Assembly (NCBI GenBank): GCA_903864275.1
Contig: CAIPFE010000028.1
Location: 124,001 to 188,000, forward strand
Direction: 5' to 3'
Source: an uncultured Mucilaginibacter sp.
Lineage (GTDB): Bacteria; Bacteroidota; Bacteroidia; Sphingobacteriales; Sphingobacteriaceae
DNA length: 64,000 nucleotides
Shown in pieces: positions 61,136-64,000 of the stretch (position 1 is its first letter; each line of letters starts with the position of its first letter). The notes beneath the pieces were generated by a model that saw nothing but the letters and a program-made list of their open reading frames with translations, searched no databases and was not told where the DNA came from. The position numbers and the translations under genes are program-made.

Positions 61136-62689
61136 TTGGAAGCGAAAAACACAACCGATAGCGAAACCGGGATAGTTTTTGGTGCACCGGGCACCCCGCC
61201 AACTTACTGGCTCACCCGCTTCATGATCCTCCGCCTGCTGGGTGTGGTTTACGCCGTAGCTTTCCTGGTAGCCATTAACCAGATCGTCCCTTTGATAGGC
61301 GATAACGGGCTCCTCCCGCTGGGGAACTATTTAACGCTGGTGAGTGCTTCGCTGGGTTCAGCCGGGGCAGGCTTTGTGCGGTTACCTTCGGTTTTTTGGT
61401 TATGGCATTCGGATACGGCGCTTCTGGTGTTCGCCTGGATTGGGTTTATACTTTCCCTCGTTGTCGTTGCAGGCTTTGCCAACGCGCCGATACTTGGCGT
61501 ACTGTGGTTCCTGTACATGTCATTCAACCACGCGGGACAGGATTGGTACGGTTACGGCTGGGAGATACAGCTTACAGAAACCGGGTTTCTGGCAATCTTC
61601 TTGTGCCCGTTGCTTGATATGCGGCCGTTTCCGCGCCGGGCGCCGCCATTTCCCATTATTGTTTTGTTCCGATGGCTCATTTTTCGTATCATGATCGGTT
61701 CGGCGATGATCAAGTTACGCGGGGATAAAATCTGGCGTAACGGCACCGCCCTCTATTACCATTTCGAAACACAGCCCATACCCGGCCCGCTGAGCAGGTG
61801 GTTCCATTTTCTGCCACGCATCATGCTGCAAATGGGGGTTTGGTTCAATTGGCTGGCCGAGCTTGTAGCGCCCTGGTTTATGTTCTGGCCACGGATAGGG
61901 CGCCATATTGCCGGGGTGATCATCGTGTTATTGCAGATCGTGCTTATCCTCAGCGGCAACCTTTCTTTTTTAAACTGGCTCACTATTATCCCTGCGCTGG
62001 CGTGTTTTGATGATGGCTTCTGGGCCAGGCTGCTGCCGCGCAGGCTTGTGCGTGCGGCAGAAACTGCCGCGAGTAATGGCGAACCATCCAAACCCATGAT
62101 CACCACCTCATGGGTGGTTACCGGGCTTGTGGCGCTACTAAGCATACAACCCACGTTGAATATCTTGTCACCGGGACAGGTGATGAACAGTTCCTTCGAT
62201 CCCCTTGACCTGGTAAACACCTACGGCGCTTTCGGCACCGTAGGACAGGAACGCGCCAATGTAATTTTTGAGGGCACCGTGGACGATACCACGGGCGGCA
62301 AAGCAAACTGGAAGCCCTATATCTACAAGGGCTTGCCCGTGCTGCTTAACCAGTCGCCGCCGCAAATAGCCCCTTACCAGCTGCGTTTAGACTGGCAGAT
62401 GTGGTTCGCTTCCATGGCCACACCAAATGAATATCTGTGGACATATAACCTGGTGTGGAAGCTTCTGCATAATGACGCCGGTGCTGTAAGTTTATTTGCC
62501 GACAACCCGTTCCCTGGCCGACCACCGCGATTTATCAGGGCTGTATTATATACCTACAAGTTTGCAAAACCAGGCAACCCGCAGGGGCTATTTTGGACGC
62601 GCGAGCGCATTGGGGAATGGATACCTGTGCTTTCGGCGGATGATATGAGGTTGAGGAAGGTTTTGGAGAGCGAGGGGTGGGGGAGGTGA
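61136..62689 (+). CDS. lipase maturation factor family protein, TTG start
   Basis: A 517-residue membrane protein with about nine segments. The LMF family marks are LRLLGVVYAVAFL, NHAGQDWYGYGWEIQLTETGFLAIFL, RWLIFRIMIGSAMIKLRGDKIWRNGTALYYHFETQPIPGPLS and the C-terminal LRLDWQMWFAS. The only start giving the full N-terminus is TTG (LEAKNT read as M). In vertebrates LMF1 folds lipases in the ER; the bacterial role is unknown. Monocistronic. Confidence 0.9.
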   Translation: MEAKNTTDSETGIVFGAPGTPPTYWLTRFMILRLLGVVYAVAFLVAINQIVPLIGDNGLLPLGNYLTLVSASLGSAGAGFVRLPSVFWLWHSDTALLVFAWIGFILSLVVVAGFANAPILGVLWFLYMSFNHAGQDWYGYGWEIQLTETGFLAIFLCPLLDMRPFPRRAPPFPIIVLFRWLIFRIMIGSAMIKLRGDKIWRNGTALYYHFETQPIPGPLSRWFHFLPRIMLQMGVWFNWLAELVAPWFMFWPRIGRHIAGVIIVLLQIVLILSGNLSFLNWLTIIPALACFDDGFWARLLPRRLVRAAETAASNGEPSKPMITTSWVVTGLVALLSIQPTLNILSPGQVMNSSFDPLDLVNTYGAFGTVGQERANVIFEGTVDDTTGGKANWKPYIYKGLPVLLNQSPPQIAPYQLRLDWQMWFASMATPNEYLWTYNLVWKLLHNDAGAVSLFADNPFPGRPPRFIRAVLYTYKFAKPGNPQGLFWTRERIGEWIPVLSADDMRLRKVLESEGWGR

Positions 62690-62754
62690 TACTATAGCCA
62701 CAAACTACGGGCATAGCTATCTAAAATCATAGAAATCGGATAGCGGCATACATC

Positions 62755-63435
62755 CTATAAGCCGTAAATTCGATTTGCCTGGCTTTTGGTTAAAACACCG
62801 TTTAGACGATGCATTTCGCGAATTGAAATATCAATGGTTGCAGCACTTTTACTGCCAAGATAAAAACTATAATTGTTTGCAAGCTCTTCGGTTATCAAGA
62901 ACTCGAAGGATTCGCAAATAGCAGGCTTCACTGAAGATTTCGTCCAGACCAAAAGATTCATAACATACTGTCCGCTGTCAATAGTTAATTTGTCGTCATT
63001 GGATGGATTCCAAATGAAAAGGATTGTCTTGGTTAATGAACTGTTAGGAGGCAACGCAATGGGTTGGGCGAATCCTCCATTACCCATTCTCCTTTCATTC
63101 TGGAGCATTTCGGAGAATTCACTCCAGCCGATATCAAAAATTTCATTTGGGTTGTCAGCTTTGGCAACGGTAATCCTGCATTCGAGAACGGATCCTCCAT
63201 TGGGACTCCAATTAAAAAAGGTCGTCGGTATTAAGATACCCACTCCACCCCATATTATTCCTTCCGGAGCTTGAAATGGCACATTATACATTGATATTTG
63301 GGATGCGATCAGGACGCCTGGCTTAGATTTCTTAAAATTTGAGAAATATGCTACTGCCAAAGTGGCCCCTAAGCTTATTAGCGAAATTGTTAAAGGAAGC
63401 GAAGATGAATCGGAAATAACTGCAAGATAAGCCAT
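62755..63435 (-). CDS. hypothetical protein with N-terminal anchor (226 aa)
   Basis: One hydrophobic segment at about 10-32 (SLPLTISLISLGATLAVAYF), then a beta-rich soluble domain (GIIWGGVGILIPTTFFNWSPNGGSVLECRITVAK, IWNPSNDDKLTIDSGQYVMNLLVW). Two Cys (about 85 and 170) could pair. AT-rich. No family recognised; a ligand- or membrane-surface role is only a guess. Confidence 0.6.
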   Translation of the reverse strand: MAYLAVISDSSSLPLTISLISLGATLAVAYFSNFKKSKPGVLIASQISMYNVPFQAPEGIIWGGVGILIPTTFFNWSPNGGSVLECRITVAKADNPNEIFDIGWSEFSEMLQNERRMGNGGFAQPIALPPNSSLTKTILFIWNPSNDDKLTIDSGQYVMNLLVWTKSSVKPAICESFEFLITEELANNYSFYLGSKSAATIDISIREMHRLNGVLTKSQANRIYGL

Positions 63436-63554
63436 GAGATCAAATTTTCTAAATTTACGTTTCTATACTCTGCCTCTGTCGTGATAGTCCTTAACTTCAG
63501 CTGCAATGCTTCTTCTAATTTAAACGGTACGTTTGGACCGACAGCTAAGCCTCC

Positions 63555-64000
63555 CTATAAATTAAAATGCAATTTTATTAAATTAGTAATTCCGCCGGCG
63601 ACTATTTGCAGGCCCACGCAAAAAATTAAAAAAGCCATAAACCGGTTAATTATTTGTTCGCTGCGCTCGCCGATAAAGCTGATGAGCCGGTTGGTGTTTA
63701 GATAAAAAATAAAGATGAGTATGCATATACCGATAATGGAGACCAGCAACGCACAAATATTGACCAGGTAAACAGAGCGGTCGGTATTTGCTCCCTGGGC
63801 GCTCAGCGTAAACAGCACGGCTATTGTGCCTGCACCGGTGGTGATGGGGAAAGTGATGGGATAAAAAAGCTTAGTTTCGGCAGAAGTGTCATGTTCTTTT
63901 TCTGCTTTTTCGGCCGCACTTTTTTCGGGCATTTTTTTATCATCAGCAGAAAGAAATTCCCAGCCGATCTTACAGATCATGATGCCACCGGCTAACTGTA
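63555..64000 (-). CDS. marC: MarC family integral membrane protein (5' end beyond window)
   Basis: The visible 148 codons include KLFYPITFPITTGAGTIAVLFTL and FIGERSEQIINRFMAFLIFCVGLQIVAGG, the two conserved MarC blocks, with three to four membrane segments. The frame stays open (LAGGIMICK) to the end of the window, so the gene begins outside. A Lys/Glu-rich cytoplasmic loop (KMPEKSAAEKAEKEH) separates the halves. Function of MarC is unknown despite its name. Confidence 0.9.
   Translation of the reverse strand, partial: QLAGGIMICKIGWEFLSADDKKMPEKSAAEKAEKEHDTSAETKLFYPITFPITTGAGTIAVLFTLSAQGANTDRSVYLVNICALLVSIIGICILIFIFYLNTNRLISFIGERSEQIINRFMAFLIFCVGLQIVAGGITNLIKLHFNL

Overview
The window is a chromosomal segment of a Bacteroidota bacterium, most likely family Sphingobacteriaceae (Mucilaginibacter- or Pedobacter-like). 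This is inferred from Bacteroidota-restricted families (DUF3078, DUF4265, an acetylcitrulline-deacetylase-type M20 enzyme next to argH, LytS/LytTR signalling, SdpR/SdpI, lipase-maturation-factor-like protein), from promoters of the TTTG-N19-TAnnTTTG type, and from intergenic hairpins and dispersed repeats of a kind common in this group. I find no rRNA, tRNA, CRISPR array or recognisable transposase.

Layout. 0-9 kb: a small Cys/Lys-rich secreted peptide, a LytS/LytTR two-component pair with an acyltransferase, a DUF3078 protein, an Nramp-like transporter with unusual motifs, and small housekeeping enzymes (DUF1330-like, Cdd1-type HhH, DinB, HAD, DUF1801). 9-19 kb: ROK regulator, a 93-bp repeat pair, a small secreted beta protein, a frameshifted membrane-anchored gene, GH3 beta-glucosidase (BglX-like), DUF4265, and a ChbG-like deacetylase followed by two tandem NagX/HGSNAT-like membrane proteins, together suggesting amino-sugar or glycan use. 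19-30 kb: a TTG-initiated metallo-hydrolase, an esterase-SGNH fusion, a CocE/NonD hydrolase, an operon sdpR-sdpI-S33 hydrolase-class A beta-lactamase, and a secreted amidase. 30-43 kb: membrane proteins, DUF72, a YwbE-like protein plus a PIN toxin/antitoxin pair, argH, a degenerate cytochrome-oxidase-subunit-I-like protein, an ArgE-like deacetylase, an MHS-type transporter, an aldo/keto reductase and tandem DUF2147 proteins. 43-48 kb: lolA and ftsK with an intervening gene. 48-64 kb: QueD, RRM protein, HPP, Crp/Fnr regulator, YceI, a second GH3 with its small partner, an ABC ATPase, a lipase-maturation-factor-like protein, and the 3' part of marC.

The most interesting locus is at 44.0-45.4 kb. 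Between ftsK and lolA, which are commonly adjacent in Bacteroidota, lies an AT-rich gene whose novel, helical N-terminal 275 residues are fused to a second complete FtsK gamma (DNA-recognition, winged-helix) domain. That domain is nearly identical in protein to the gamma end of the adjacent FtsK but clearly different in DNA. Base composition suggests the gamma copy now on the accessory gene may be the original ftsK 3' end, while the end now on FtsK came with the insert. This would be a small insertion that rebuilds ftsK and captures its old DNA-recognition domain.

Many intergenic regions carry short-word inverted repeats, a dispersed 'gtctgaac...gattttacggattt' element, or perfect 13-16-bp hairpins. 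These are listed separately. Product names come from reading motifs in the translations; no database search was possible.
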